NCBI RefSeq assembly: GCF_900111805.1
Contig: NZ_FOJN01000020.1
Location: 1 to 58,090, forward strand
DNA: 58,090 nt
Direction: 5' to 3'
Source: Rhodococcoides kroppenstedtii
GTDB lineage: Bacteria > Actinomycetota > Actinomycetes > Mycobacteriales > Mycobacteriaceae
Shown: piece by piece, positions 8,135-16,671 of the stretch
Position numbering within the stretch: position 1 is the first letter of the stretch
Layout of the letters: each line of letters opens with the position of its first letter
Translations under genes and position numbers: made by a program
Notes under the pieces: model-generated
What the model was told of the DNA's origin: nothing
The model's database searches: none
What the model saw: only the letters and a program-made list of their open reading frames with translations

Positions 8135-9013
8135 ATGAACAGCCACCAGATCGACATCGTGCGCCTCGCCTGGGCACGGGACCTCGGCCTGCCGGACAGT
8201 AGTTTCCGACCGGCCTCCGGCCTGCCCGCCGACTTCCGACCGGCCTTCGGCCTGCCCGCCGATTCCCGACCGGCCTCCGGCCTTCCCGCCGACTACCGAC
8301 CGGCCTCCGGCCTGCCCGCCGACTTCCGACCGGCCTCCGGCCTGCCCGCCGAATCCCGACCGGCCTCCGGCCTGCCCGCCGACCGGACCCTCCTCGTCGA
8401 CGACACCGCCCGCTGCGTCCGCTTCGTCGTCCTCGACGGCCACGCCGTCCTGGTGGGCCCGTCGGACGTGCTCGAGCGCGCGGACGGCGTGCCGGCCGAC
8501 GTCCTCGTCACCCGCGACGGCCTCGCGGACGTCGTCGGGCCGCGTCGCGGACGGTGTTCGGGACCGGTGGTCCTGGCGTACCTCGACGACGTCCGCACCG
8601 ACGTCGGCGCCCAAAATCCGCTGCTGTCGCACTCCCGTCGCGACGCGGAACGGGTGCTGTCGACCACCCCGCCCGACGACGCCGTCGCGGCCCGCGCCGC
8701 CGACGCCACCACCTGGGTCACCGTCTTCGACGACTCGGCGGGCGAGGCCGACGCCGTCCCCGTCTCGGCGGCGGGCTACGTCGAATGGCAGGGTTTCCTG
8801 GCCGACACCGTCGCGGTCACCGTGCCCTCGCATCGTCGCCGCGGCTACGGCAAGACGTCTGCTCGGCTGGCGACCAACGACGCCATCGATTCCGGTCTGA
8901 TCCCGCAACTACGCGTGGCGATGGACGATGCCGGGGCCCGACTGTTCGGACGTTCCCTCGGATTCACCGAACTCGGCGTCGCCATCGCGATGGATTTGCC
9001 TGCGCCCGGGTAA
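8135..9013 (+). CDS. GNAT-family N-acetyltransferase with N-terminal tandem repeats
   Basis: 292 aa. The C-terminal 120 residues hold a GNAT acetyl-CoA site: VAVTVPSHRRRGYGKTSA is motif A with the RxxGYG pyrophosphate loop, followed by ARLFGRSLGFTELG, the usual end of the fold. Residues about 24-83 are six copies of a ten-residue unit FRPASGLPAD, encoded by an almost perfect DNA tandem repeat and rich in Pro. Without the repeat the protein would have normal length for this family, so the repeat is an insertion near the N-terminus. Acceptor substrate unknown. The stop codon TAA also forms the first bases of the next gene's -10. Confidence 0.8.
   Translation: MNSHQIDIVRLAWARDLGLPDSSFRPASGLPADFRPAFGLPADSRPASGLPADYRPASGLPADFRPASGLPAESRPASGLPADRTLLVDDTARCVRFVVLDGHAVLVGPSDVLERADGVPADVLVTRDGLADVVGPRRGRCSGPVVLAYLDDVRTDVGAQNPLLSHSRRDAERVLSTTPPDDAVAARAADATTWVTVFDDSAGEADAVPVSAAGYVEWQGFLADTVAVTVPSHRRRGYGKTSARLATNDAIDSGLIPQLRVAMDDAGARLFGRSLGFTELGVAIAMDLPAPG
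8204..8383 (+). repeat. 6 x 30-bp tandem repeat inside GNAT gene
   Basis: Units begin at 8204, 8234, 8264, 8294, 8324 and 8354, each reading close to TTCCGACCGGCCTCCGGCCT plus GCCCGCCGAC. Differences between units are one to three bases, mostly in the codon before CGA. The array is recent by its low divergence and keeps the reading frame. Confidence 0.95.
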
Positions 9014-9016
9014 GTT
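9011..9016 (+). promoter_or_regulatory. -10 element of GHR-like gene (leaderless)
   Basis: TAAGTT overlaps the stop codon of the GNAT gene and lies 6 nt before the ATG at 9023. Confidence 0.45.
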
Positions 9017-9022
9017 ACCGCC

Positions 9023-10054
9023 ATGAGCGACAGTGAGCAGTCGTCCGGCGAGTCCGGGTCCTACGTGGAGGCCGGCGGGTTCGAGCGGGACACCAACTAC
9101 ATCGAGACGCGGATCACCGCGGACGGTCGCGACGGGTTTCCGGTCGAGGCCGGTCGGTACCGACTGGTGGTCGCCCGCGCGTGCCCGTGGGCCAATCGCG
9201 CCATCATCGTGCGGCGCCTGCTGGGTCTCGAGGACGCGCTGTCGATGGGCATCTGCGGCCCCACCCACGACAAGCGCAGCTGGACCTTCGATCTCGATCC
9301 CGGTGGCATCGATCCCGTTCTGCAGATCCCACGCCTGCAGGACGCGTTCTTCGCGCGCGACCCGAACTACTCACGCGGCATCACCGTGCCGGCGGTCGTC
9401 GAGATCTCGACCGGCAAGGTGGTGACCAACGACTACCCCCAGATGACGCTCGACTTCTCCACCGAGTGGACGCAGTATCACCGCGAGGGCGCACCCGACC
9501 TCTACCCCGAGCCGCTGCGCGACGAGATCGACGACGTCGCGGAGAAGATCTTCCACGACGTCAACAACGGTGTGTACAAGTGCGGGTTCGCCGGATCCCA
9601 GGACGCGTACGAGGAGGCGTACGACGCGCTCTTCGCGCGCCTCGACTGGTTGAGCGACCGGCTCGAGAACCAACGGTTCCTGGTGGGCGACACCATTACC
9701 GAGGCCGACGTGCGTCTCTTCACCACCCTGGCGCGCTTCGACCCCGTCTACCACGGCCACTTCAAGTGCAACCGCAGCAAGCTCTCGGAGATGCCGGTGC
9801 TGTGGGCCTACGCGCGCGATCTGTTCCAGACGCCGGGCTTCGGGGACACCACCGACTTCGTGCACATCAAGTCGCACTACTACGAGGTGCACACCGACAT
9901 CAATCCCACCGGCATCGTGCCCAAGGGTCCCGACGTGTCCAGCTGGCTCTCCCCGCACGGCCGCGAGGCGCTCGGCGGGCGTCCGTTCGGGGACGGCACG
10001 CCGCCGGGGGAACCGAAGGAGAGCGAGCGGGTCCCCGCGAGTCACTGGGCGTGA
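9023..10054 (+). CDS. Glutathionyl-hydroquinone reductase-like GST (Xi class)
   Basis: 343 aa. N-terminal thioredoxin-like domain with the catalytic CPWANR motif (Cys54), typical of Xi-class GSTs (YqjG/ECM4/PcpF type) that reductively remove thiol conjugates from hydroquinones. The C-terminal helical domain is also typical (VNNGVYKCGFA, FLVGDTITEADVRLF, YHGHFKCN). Actinobacteria of this kind usually use mycothiol rather than glutathione, so the thiol partner is probably not glutathione; that is inference. A Pro/Glu-rich tail follows the fold. The leaderless ATG lies 9 bp after the GNAT stop. The end of the gene (Trp-Ala-stop and 14 bases) is duplicated just downstream. Confidence 0.87.
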   Translation: MSDSEQSSGESGSYVEAGGFERDTNYIETRITADGRDGFPVEAGRYRLVVARACPWANRAIIVRRLLGLEDALSMGICGPTHDKRSWTFDLDPGGIDPVLQIPRLQDAFFARDPNYSRGITVPAVVEISTGKVVTNDYPQMTLDFSTEWTQYHREGAPDLYPEPLRDEIDDVAEKIFHDVNNGVYKCGFAGSQDAYEEAYDALFARLDWLSDRLENQRFLVGDTITEADVRLFTTLARFDPVYHGHFKCNRSKLSEMPVLWAYARDLFQTPGFGDTTDFVHIKSHYYEVHTDINPTGIVPKGPDVSSWLSPHGREALGGRPFGDGTPPGEPKESERVPASHWA

Positions 10055-10101
10055 GTGGAGCGAACGCCCACATCGGCTACTGGGCGTGAGCGGAGCGAAC
10101 G
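10044..10101 (+). repeat. 23-bp direct repeat spanning a stop codon
   Basis: ACTGGGCGTGAGTGGAGCGA (plus ACG, 10044-10066) recurs with one change at 10079-10101. The first copy contains the stop codon of the GHR-like gene; the second is intergenic. The GTGAGCGGAGCGAACG core may be a dispersed short repeat of the genome. Confidence 0.85.
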
Positions 10102-10109
10102 GACCGGGG

Positions 10110-10904
10110 TCAGGGCCGGAGGGTGAGAATCCTCGGCCCGTCCTCGGTCACGGCCACGGTGTGTTCCCAGTGCGCGGCGCGGGAGCCGTCGGTGGTGACG
10201 ACCGTCCAGTCGTCGTCGAGCACGCGCGTCTCGTGGGTGCCGAGGGTGAGCATGGGCTCGATGGCGAGCGTGGACCCGACCACCAGCTCGGGCCCCTTGC
10301 CGGGCGCACCTTCGTTGGCCAGGAACGGGTCCATGTGCATCTGCTGTCCGATGCCGTGGCCGCCGTAGCCGTCCACGATGCCGTACTTGCGCCCGTGTGC
10401 CTTCTCGGCAGCATAGGTGCCCTGCTCGATGGCGTGCGAGACGTCCGTCAGCCGGTTGCCGGGCAGCATCGCGGCGATGCCTGCCTCCATGGACAGTCGG
10501 GTGGCTTCGCTCAGATCGGCGTCCGCGTCGGACAGCGTGCCGACGCCGAACGTCCACGCGGAATCGCCGTGCCAGCCGTCGAGCACCGCGCCGCAGTCGA
10601 TGGACACCAGATCGCCCTCGGCGAGCACGTCGTCGGTCGACGGGATGCCGTGGACCACGCGGTCGTTCACCGAGCTGCAGATGCTGCCGGTGAAGCCGTG
10701 GTACCCGAGGAACGACGGCACGGCGCCGGCGTCGCGGATCACGGCCTCGGCGATGGCGTCCAGTTCGAGCGTGGACACGCCGGGCTTCGCAGCCTCCCGG
10801 ACGGCGACCAGCGCGGCGCCCACGACGGCCCCGGCCGCAGCCATGGCGTCGAGCTCACCGGCGCTGCGGAACGGGACCACCTTGCGCTTGCGTCCGAAGG
10901 CCAT
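10110..10904 (-). CDS. map: Type I methionine aminopeptidase
   Basis: 264-aa cytosolic metallopeptidase that removes N-terminal Met from nascent proteins. All five metal ligands are visible: Asp103 and Asp114 ([17 protein letters not shown]), His183 ([10 protein letters not shown]), Glu216 (AIEP) and Glu247 (HWEHTVAV); His86 in VVHGIP is the conserved substrate-site His. There is no N-terminal SH3-binding extension, so it is the short type Ia form. It starts 3 bp after adk and is the last gene of secY-adk-map, the usual actinobacterial order. No hairpin terminator was seen after it. Confidence 0.97.
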   Translation of the reverse strand: MAFGRKRKVVPFRSAGELDAMAAAGAVVGAALVAVREAAKPGVSTLELDAIAEAVIRDAGAVPSFLGYHGFTGSICSSVNDRVVHGIPSTDDVLAEGDLVSIDCGAVLDGWHGDSAWTFGVGTLSDADADLSEATRLSMEAGIAAMLPGNRLTDVSHAIEQGTYAAEKAHGRKYGIVDGYGGHGIGQQMHMDPFLANEGAPGKGPELVVGSTLAIEPMLTLGTHETRVLDDDWTVVTTDGSRAAHWEHTVAVTEDGPRILTLRP

Positions 10905-10907
10905 GGG

Positions 10908-11465
10908 TCAGGAGTCGCCCTGGATAGCGTCGATGACCTTCGCGTTGACGTCCTCGACCTCGCCGACGGCGTCGACGGTCACGAGTCGACCATGACCCTT
11001 GTAGTACTCGAGCAGGGGCGCGGTCTCGTCGCGGTAGACCTTCATCCGGTTGCGGATGACGTCTTCCTTGTCGTCCTCGCGGCCGCGCGCGAGCATCCGC
11101 TCGACCACGACGTCCTCGTCGATGACGAAGGAGACGACGGCGTCGAGCCGGGTGCCCATGTCCTCGAGAATGGTGCCGAGCGAGTCGGCCTGGTCCACCG
11201 AGCGGGGGAATCCGTCGAGAATGAAGCCGCCGGTGGCGTCGGGCTCGGCGAGACGGTCGCGCACCATGTCCACGGTCAGTGTGCTCGGCACCAGATCACC
11301 GGCGTCGAGGTACTTCTTCGCCTCGATGCCGAGGGGCGTCTGCTGTCCGATGTTCGCCCGGAACAGATCGCCGGTGGACACGTGCGGAATGCCGAGCTTC
11401 TCGCTCAGCAGCGTCGCCTGCGTGCCTTTGCCGGCTCCGGGAGGACCGAGGAGGACGAGTCTCAC
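10908..11465 (-). CDS. adk: Adenylate kinase
   Basis: 185-aa enzyme interconverting ATP + AMP and 2 ADP. It has the P-loop GPPGAGKGT (residues 7-15), the AMP site STGDLFR and the GFPRS motif. It has the short LID typical of actinobacteria: no four-cysteine zinc knuckle, with [14 protein letters not shown] instead. GTG start at 11465 overlaps the secY stop by 4 bp (GTGA), indicating translational coupling. Confidence 0.97.
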   Translation of the reverse strand: MRLVLLGPPGAGKGTQATLLSEKLGIPHVSTGDLFRANIGQQTPLGIEAKKYLDAGDLVPSTLTVDMVRDRLAEPDATGGFILDGFPRSVDQADSLGTILEDMGTRLDAVVSFVIDEDVVVERMLARGREDDKEDVIRNRMKVYRDETAPLLEYYKGHGRLVTVDAVGEVEDVNAKVIDAIQGDS

Positions 11466-12784
11466 TTGAGGAACCCTTCGTAGTTGCGCTGCATCAGTTG
11501 GCTTTCGATCTGCTTCACCGTGTCGAGGCCGACGCTCACCATGATGAGCACCGCGGTGCCGCCGAACGGCAGGTTCTGCGCGCCGCCGGAGTTACCGATG
11601 TCGAGGAACAGGTTGGGCAGAACGGCGATGGTGCCGAGGTAGATGGCACCGGGCAGCGTGATGCGGCTGAGAACGAACTGCAGATAGTCGGCCGTGGGGC
11701 GTCCCGGCCGGATGCCCGGGATGAAGCCGCCGTACTTCTTCATCTCGTCGGCACGCTCTTCGGGGTTGAAGGTGATGGCGACGTAGAAGTACGTGAAGAA
11801 CACGATCAGGCCGAAGTAGATCGCGATGTAGACCGGGTTGGCCGGATTGACGAGATAGGTGTTGATGGCGCGTTGCCACCAGCTCGGGTTCGCCGCCGTG
11901 CTCGCGTTGGTCAGCTGGGCGATGAGGTTGGGCAGGTAAAGCAGCGACGACGCGAAGATCACCGGGATGACGCCGGCCTGGTTGACCTTCAGCGGGAGGT
12001 ACGTCGACGATCCGCCGTACATGCGGCGACCGACCATGCGCTTGGCGTACTGCACCGGGATTCGGCGCTGACCCTGCTCGACGAAGACGACGCCGATGAT
12101 GATGGCGAGGGCGGCGACGCACACGAGGGCGAAGACGAGCCCACCGCGGCTGTCGAGAATGGCCTTGCCCTCGGACGGGATGCGCGAGGCGATGCCGGCG
12201 AAGATGAGCAGCGACATGCCGTTGCCGACACCGCGCTCGGTGATGAGCTCGCCGAACCACATGACCAGGGCGGCGCCGGCCGTCATGACCAGCACGATGG
12301 TGACCAACCCGAAGATGGACGTGTCCGCGATGATGTCGAGGTTGCAGCCCTGGAGCAGCTGCCCGCGCGACGCGAGCGCGACGAGGCCGGTGGCCTGGAG
12401 CACGGCGAGTGCGATGGAGAGATAGCGGGTGTACTGCGTCATCTTCGCCTGGCCGGCCTGGCCCTCCTTGCGGAGTTCCTCGAACCGCGGGATGACGACG
12501 GTGAGGAGCTGGACGATGATGCTCGCGGTGATGAACGGCATGATGCCGATCGCGAAGACCGACAGCTGCAGGAGCGCGCCGCCGGAGAACAGGTTGATCA
12601 GCGAGTAGATGCCGGCGGAGTCGCCGCCGGAGACCTGGTCGATGCACTGGCGGACGTTGCCGTAGTCGACGCCGGGAGAGGGCAGGGTCGCACCGAAGCG
12701 GTAGAGCGCGACGAGACCGAGGGTGAAGAGGATCTTCCGTCTCAGGTCAGGAGTCCTGAGGGCCGACACGAAGGCGGAAAGCAA
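11462..12784 (-). CDS. secY: Preprotein translocase subunit SecY
   Basis: 440-aa, ten-TM channel subunit of the SecYEG translocon in the cytoplasmic membrane. The family marks are [16 protein letters not shown] near the N-terminus, the plug region after TM1, and the cytoplasmic loop with [10 protein letters not shown]. The start is a rare TTG at 12784 ([17 protein letters not shown]), supported by GGAGGA 3-4 nt upstream and by the same N-terminus in other actinobacterial SecY. It has its own probable promoter and leader downstream of the L15 terminator and leads secY-adk-map. Confidence 0.97.
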   Translation of the reverse strand: MLSAFVSALRTPDLRRKILFTLGLVALYRFGATLPSPGVDYGNVRQCIDQVSGGDSAGIYSLINLFSGGALLQLSVFAIGIMPFITASIIVQLLTVVIPRFEELRKEGQAGQAKMTQYTRYLSIALAVLQATGLVALASRGQLLQGCNLDIIADTSIFGLVTIVLVMTAGAALVMWFGELITERGVGNGMSLLIFAGIASRIPSEGKAILDSRGGLVFALVCVAALAIIIGVVFVEQGQRRIPVQYAKRMVGRRMYGGSSTYLPLKVNQAGVIPVIFASSLLYLPNLIAQLTNASTAANPSWWQRAINTYLVNPANPVYIAIYFGLIVFFTYFYVAITFNPEERADEMKKYGGFIPGIRPGRPTADYLQFVLSRITLPGAIYLGTIAVLPNLFLDIGNSGGAQNLPFGGTAVLIMVSVGLDTVKQIESQLMQRNYEGFLK

Positions 12785-12821
12785 CGATCCTCCAAAGGCG
12801 GGTTACTGGCACGAACTGGTC

Positions 12822-12842
12822 GGGGTGCCGCGAGGGCACCCC
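12822..12842 (-). promoter_or_regulatory. Hairpin in secY leader
   Basis: Perfect 8-bp stem GGGGTGCC/GGCACCCC with a 5-nt loop, between the putative secY promoter and the ribosome site. It could be an attenuator or a leftover terminator; no U-tract. Confidence 0.4.
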
Positions 12843-12847
12843 GTCGA

Positions 12848-12853
12848 ACTCTA
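12848..12853 (-). promoter_or_regulatory. Candidate secY -10
   Basis: TAGAGT on the minus strand, 64 bp before the TTG start; no good -35 at the right distance. Confidence 0.35.
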
Positions 12854-12919
12854 ACAGCGGCGCTCAGACCGATGGCCGCAGCACGACTCGCGTACCACGG
12901 CCATCGGTCGAACGAACGC

Positions 12920-12953
12920 CGGTGCCTCGCCTCCGGGCGGGGGCGAGGCACCG
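12920..12953 (-). terminator. Terminator after rplO
   Basis: 12-bp perfect stem CGGTGCCTCGCC (12920-12931) with its complement at 12942-12953 and a 10-nt loop, 5 bp downstream of the L15 stop codon. It separates the S8-L15 block from secY-adk-map. Confidence 0.65.
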
Positions 12954-12958
12954 ATCGA

Positions 12959-13402
12959 TCACAGCTCGGTGGCGGACCCGCCGGCTGCAGCGATCTTCTC
13001 CTTGGCGGAGCCGGTGAACTTGTCGGCGGTGATGGACACCTTCACCGACAGGTCGCCGTCGCCCAGGATCTTCACGAGGCGGTTCTTGCGCACAGCGCCC
13101 TTGGCCACGAGATCGTCCTTGGAGATCTCGCCACCCTGGGGGAACAGCCGCTCGATGTCGCCCAGGTTGACCACCTGGTACTCGACACGGTTGCGGTTGG
13201 TGAAGCCCTTGAGCTTCGGCAGGCGCATGTGGATCGGCATCTGGCCGCCCTCGAAGCCGGGCGAGACGTTCTTGCGAGCGCCCGTGCCCTTGGTTCCGCG
13301 ACCGGCCGTCTTGCCACGCTTGCCACCCTCACCACGGCCGACGCGGATCTTCGCGCTCTTCGAGCCGGGGGCGGGGCGGAGGTGGTGCAGTTTGATGGTC
13401 AT
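12959..13402 (-). CDS. rplO: 50S ribosomal protein L15
   Basis: 147 aa. It has the typical Gly/Arg/Lys-rich N-terminal arm ([20 protein letters not shown], then [12 protein letters not shown]) that threads into 23S rRNA, and the [19 protein letters not shown] core. The gene begins 2 bp after the rpmD stop and is the last gene of the S8-L6-L18-S5-L30-L15 block, directly followed by a hairpin terminator. A late assembly protein of the large subunit. Confidence 0.98.
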   Translation of the reverse strand: MTIKLHHLRPAPGSKSAKIRVGRGEGGKRGKTAGRGTKGTGARKNVSPGFEGGQMPIHMRLPKLKGFTNRNRVEYQVVNLGDIERLFPQGGEISKDDLVAKGAVRKNRLVKILGDGDLSVKVSITADKFTGSAKEKIAAAGGSATEL

Positions 13403-13404
13403 GG

Positions 13405-13584
13405 TCAGACCTCTTCCACTGTCACGAGGTGACGCACCACGTTGATCAGACCACGCGTCTGCGGCGTGTCCTCACGAACCACCGACTGGCGGATTCCCTT
13501 GAGGCCCAGCGTCCGCAGGCTGTTGCGCTGGTTCTGCTTCTGACCGATGGTGCTCTTGATCTGGGTCACTTTGAGGTCAGCCAC
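13405..13584 (-). CDS. rpmD: 50S ribosomal protein L30
   Basis: 59 aa, normal bacterial length. GTG start at 13584 gives [20 protein letters not shown], with the conserved core [20 protein letters not shown]. The start overlaps the end of rpsE by 8 bp. Longer in-frame upstream extensions run through rpsE and are not real. Confidence 0.97.
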   Translation of the reverse strand: MADLKVTQIKSTIGQKQNQRNSLRTLGLKGIRQSVVREDTPQTRGLINVVRHLVTVEEV

Positions 13585-14242
13585 GATCGGCACTCCCTGC
13601 TGCTGCCTGGGCGCGTGCGCGCAGCATGCCGGCGGGAGCGACGTCCTCGATCGGCAGACCACGGCGAGCCGCGACCTCTTCCGGACGCTGCAGACCCTTG
13701 AGAGCTGCAACGGTGGCGTGCACGACGTTGATCGCGTTGTCGCTGCCGAGCGACTTCGCGAGGATGTCGTGGACGCCGGCGCACTCGAGCACGGCACGCA
13801 CCGCGCCACCGGCGATGACACCGGTACCGGGGCTGGCCGGGCGCAGCATGACCACACCGGCCGCAGCCTCACCCTGGACGGGGTGCGTGATCGTGCTACC
13901 GATCAGCGGAACGCGGAAGAAGCCCTTGCGAGCCTCCTCGACGCCCTTCTGAATGGCGGCGGGAACTTCCTTGGCCTTGCCGTAGCCGACGCCGACCAGA
14001 CCGTTGCCGTCACCGACGATCACGAGGGCGGTGAAGCTGAAGCGACGACCACCCTTCACGACCTTGGAGACGCGGTTGATCGCGACCACGCGCTCGAGGT
14101 TGTTCTTCTCCGGGGCGTTGCCGCCGCGGTTGTCCCGGCGATCGCGACCGCCGCGGTTGTCTCCGCGGTTGTCGCCTCCGGTGTTGGGTCCATTCTGTCC
14201 GGCGGGGCCGTTTCCGCCGTCACGCCGTTGACGTCCCGGCAT
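13577..14242 (-). CDS. rpsE: 30S ribosomal protein S5
   Basis: 221 aa. The double-stranded RNA-binding core ([21 protein letters not shown] shortened here to [16 protein letters not shown], and [15 protein letters not shown]) is standard; it acts in decoding fidelity and mRNA unwinding at the entry site. The first 45 residues are an actinobacterial extension with Asn/Arg/Gly repeats ([16 protein letters not shown]), probably disordered and RNA-binding. It lies 46 bp after rplR. Confidence 0.98.
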   Translation of the reverse strand: MPGRQRRDGGNGPAGQNGPNTGGDNRGDNRGGRDRRDNRGGNAPEKNNLERVVAINRVSKVVKGGRRFSFTALVIVGDGNGLVGVGYGKAKEVPAAIQKGVEEARKGFFRVPLIGSTITHPVQGEAAAGVVMLRPASPGTGVIAGGAVRAVLECAGVHDILAKSLGSDNAINVVHATVAALKGLQRPEEVAARRGLPIEDVAPAGMLRARAQAAAGSADRG

Positions 14243-14288
14243 CAGGCTGTCCTTCCGTCGATGAACTGGATCGTGTTCGTAGTGGGCA

Positions 14289-14711
14289 TCAGAACTTCAA
14301 CCCGCCTTCGCGAGCTGCGTCCGCGAGGGCCGCGATGCGACCCGCGTAGTCGTGGCCACCACGGTCGAAGACCGCGGCCTCGATGCCGGCGGCCTTGGCA
14401 CGCTCGGCGATGAGGGAGCCGACCTTGGCGCCACGCGCCTTCTTGTCGCCGTCCAGCGCACGCACGTCGGCCTCGATGGACGACGCGGCGGCCAGGGTGC
14501 GACCGGTCAGGTCGTCCACCAGTTGCGCGTGGAGATGACGCGAGCTGCGGTTGACGACGAGACGGGGACGCTCGGCGGTGCCGGAGACCTTCTTGCGGAG
14601 GCGGAAGTGGCGACGGGTCTTCGAGAGACGACGACGCGTCGAGACGTCCTTGCCCAGCGGGATGCGCTTCGGGTTCGCCTCGGAACCCTGCTTGGCTGCG
14701 GTGTTGCTCAT
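14289..14711 (-). CDS. rplR: 50S ribosomal protein L18
   Basis: 140 aa, 5S rRNA-binding protein. Conserved segments: [20 protein letters not shown], then [20 protein letters not shown] at the C-terminus. ATG at 14711 shares its A with the TGA of rplF (TGATG). A GTG one codon earlier is also possible. It joins L5 in the central protuberance. Confidence 0.97.
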   Translation of the reverse strand: MSNTAAKQGSEANPKRIPLGKDVSTRRRLSKTRRHFRLRKKVSGTAERPRLVVNRSSRHLHAQLVDDLTGRTLAAASSIEADVRALDGDKKARGAKVGSLIAERAKAAGIEAAVFDRGGHDYAGRIAALADAAREGGLKF

Positions 14712-15250
14712 CACTTACCTGTCTTTCCGACCTTGCGGCGGATCTGCTCACCCTCGTACCGAACGCCCTTGCCCTTGTACGGGTCGGGACGGCGGAGACG
14801 GCGGATGTTGGCAGAGATCTGGCCGACCTTCTGCTTGTCGATACCCGAGACGGAGAACCGGGTGGGGGTCTCGACCGCGAAGGTGATGCCCTCCGGCGCC
14901 GGGATCGGCACAGGGTGGCTGAAGCCGAGCGCGAACTCGAGGTCGTTGCCCTTCAGGGCCACGCGGTAACCGACGCCGTGAATCTCCATCTTGGTCGTGT
15001 AACCGGTGGTCACACCCGTGATGAGGTTCGCGACGAGAGTGCGCGAGAGGCCGTGCAGGGAACGGCTACGACGCTCGTCGTCGGGCCGAGTCACCGAGAT
15101 CGAACCGTCGTCGTTCTTCGCGACGGCGATGGGCTCGGCGATGGTGAGAGACAAGGTGCCCTTGGGACCCTTGACCGTGACGTCCTGGCCGTCGATGGTG
15201 ACATCGACACCGGCCGGAACCGTCACCGGAAGCTTTCCGATACGCGACAT
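14711..15250 (-). CDS. rplF: 50S ribosomal protein L6
   Basis: 179 aa. Two repeated alpha/beta domains; family marks [17 protein letters not shown] at the start and the C-terminal signature [19 protein letters not shown] at 15250 lies 14 bp after rpsH. Binds 23S rRNA near the factor-binding site. Confidence 0.98.
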   Translation of the reverse strand: MSRIGKLPVTVPAGVDVTIDGQDVTVKGPKGTLSLTIAEPIAVAKNDDGSISVTRPDDERRSRSLHGLSRTLVANLITGVTTGYTTKMEIHGVGYRVALKGNDLEFALGFSHPVPIPAPEGITFAVETPTRFSVSGIDKQKVGQISANIRRLRRPDPYKGKGVRYEGEQIRRKVGKTGK

Positions 15251-15264
15251 TGTGGTGGCCTCCC

Positions 15265-15663
15265 TTACCAGACGTAGGCGAGGACTTCGCCGCCGACGCC
15301 CTGAGTTGCCGCCTGGCGATCGGTGAGCAGACCGGTGGACGTGGAGATGATCGCCACGCCCAGGCCGCCCAGGACCTTGGGCAGATTGGTGGACTTTGCA
15401 TACACGCGCAGACCGGGCTTGGAGACCCGGCGCACGCCGGCGAGGCTGCGCTCGCGGCTGGGGCCGTACTTCAGATCGACGATGAGGGTCTTGCCCACCT
15501 CGGCGTCCTCGGAGCGGTAGTCGGAGATGTAGCCCTCGCGCTTGAGGATCTCGGCGATGTTCGCCTTGATCTTCGAGTGCGGCAGCTTCACCTGATCGTG
15601 GTACGCCGAGTTGGCGTTGCGCAGACGCGTCAAGAAGTCTGCGATCGGGTCGGTCATGGTCAT
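15265..15663 (-). CDS. rpsH: 30S ribosomal protein S8
   Basis: 132 aa. [20 protein letters not shown] is the expected actinobacterial N-terminus, and the C-terminal [20 protein letters not shown] motif is conserved. ATG at 15663 was chosen over an upstream in-frame ATG (15675) because it gives the usual 132-residue length, though GAAAGGG lies nearer the upstream one. S8 binds 16S rRNA centrally and in many bacteria represses spc translation. Here it is separated from rpsN by 2.8 kb and leads its own transcription unit. Confidence 0.97.
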   Translation of the reverse strand: MTMTDPIADFLTRLRNANSAYHDQVKLPHSKIKANIAEILKREGYISDYRSEDAEVGKTLIVDLKYGPSRERSLAGVRRVSKPGLRVYAKSTNLPKVLGGLGVAIISTSTGLLTDRQAATQGVGGEVLAYVW

Positions 15664-15777
15664 GACAGAGTTCATGGCCCTTTCTCGCAGCGGTTCCCAT
15701 GCAGCACGAGCGAGCTGGTGCCGCACCGAAGTGGGGCCTGGCTCGTCCCGCCGTGGGCCTATTGCGAAGTGTTCCGT

Positions 15778-15801
15778 CCTGACCGACTGTTGCCGGTCAG
15801 G
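15778..15801 (-). promoter_or_regulatory. Hairpin in rpsH leader
   Basis: 8-bp perfect stem (CCTGACCG and complement) with an 8-nt loop, midway in the ~260-nt leader of the rpsH block. It might be an autoregulatory or attenuation element; it has not been matched to a known S8 site. Confidence 0.3.
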
Positions 15802-15929
15802 GGTTGCGCTCCCGCCAGTGCGAGCGGTCGAATCTGCAGGCACTGGTGGGTGTTTCGAGCATCATGTGGCACGAAAACCCTGGTCACACGGGTCGTCTGC
15901 AGGCATGACGGTACCCGGGCAACCCCACC

Positions 15930-15958
15930 AGTCTACGGTCGAGACCCGGTGAGACCAA
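15930..15958 (-). promoter_or_regulatory. Promoter of the rpsH-rplO block
   Basis: Minus-strand TTGGTC (15953-15958), 17-nt spacer, TAGACT (15930-15935). The rest of 15664-16101, a stretch without genes, holds the rpsH leader and, on the other strand, a weak TTTTACGGT box upstream of the secreted-protein gene. Confidence 0.6.
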
Positions 15959-16101
15959 ATCGGTGCAGGTGGGAGGACCTGCGGCCGCTCCCGGCGGCGC
16001 CGACCGAGCCATTGTTCGCCATTCGTTACGTGCGGAATGTCCGGTTCGTTTTACGGTGGGCGGGCCAATGCTCGACCCCCTCTCACGTGATGGAGCACAG
16101 C

Positions 16102-16587
16102 ATGACAGTTCGTTCGCGCACACTCGGCCGCGCCGGAATCGTCGTCGCCGCAGCCGCCGCCGGCGTTCTCGCCACCTCCGGGACCGCGTCCGCGGCCGTC
16201 CTCACCGTGGTGGCCCTCCCCACCCCCGGCGAAGAGTCGATCAGCACCCTGGTCACGGCGAACCCCGGCCTCACCTTCTCCGGGAAGGTCACGTGCACCG
16301 TGACCGCCACCGAGGTAGGAAACGTGGAGAACACGGCGTCCGAGACCGGAACGCTGACCGGCCCGGTCCTTCCGCTGCCGGGCTTCCCCGCCGTCGGAAC
16401 GATCGTCATCGACGGGTTCGAACCCGGCGACGTCTACACCGTCTCCGCCACCTGCAACGACGGTGGAACCCCGGTCGACAGTCTCGTCTCGCTGCCCACC
16501 ACCGTCCTCGCCGAGGGCGAGCTTCCCCCCGTCGTCCCGCCCGTCCCCGGTGGCGGCTCGCTCCCGACGGACCTGTTCGAGAGCTGA
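16102..16587 (+). CDS. Small secreted protein, unknown function
   Basis: 161 aa. A clear Sec signal peptide (basic MTVRSRTLGR, then an Ala-rich core) is followed by a likely cleavage site TASA|AVLT near residue 31. The mature part has two Cys (CTVTATE and ATCNDGG) that could form one disulfide, many Thr/Val as in beta-sandwich domains, and a Pro/Gly-rich tail. I recognise no family. ATG at 16102 is chosen because GGAG lies 6 nt upstream; an ATG at 16090 overlaps that site. It sits alone, opposite to the ribosomal block, inside the S14-S8 gap. Confidence 0.75.
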   Translation: MTVRSRTLGRAGIVVAAAAAGVLATSGTASAAVLTVVALPTPGEESISTLVTANPGLTFSGKVTCTVTATEVGNVENTASETGTLTGPVLPLPGFPAVGTIVIDGFEPGDVYTVSATCNDGGTPVDSLVSLPTTVLAEGELPPVVPPVPGGGSLPTDLFES

Positions 16588-16606
16588 CACCCGCACCTCG
16601 TCACAC

Positions 16607-16637
16607 GAGCCCCGATCCGCGCTGCGGGTCGGGGCTC
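16607..16637. terminator. Bidirectional hairpin between secreted-protein and permease genes
   Basis: Stem GAGCCCCGATCCGC (16607-16620) with 16624-16637, one G-T mismatch, 3-nt loop. It lies between two convergent genes and can serve both. Confidence 0.65.
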
Positions 16638-16671
16638 ATGTTCCGTCGGAGTCGCGCCGGGAGGGCGTCGC

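Noticed and set aside
8204..8383. Possible CRISPR-like array because of regular 30-bp units
   Set aside because: The units are contiguous without spacers, lie in a coding frame and no cas genes are nearby.
10086..13432. Long plus-strand open frames opposite map, adk, secY and rplO
   Set aside because: Their translations are Arg/Asp/Glu-rich without recognisable motifs; the minus-strand proteins are certain.
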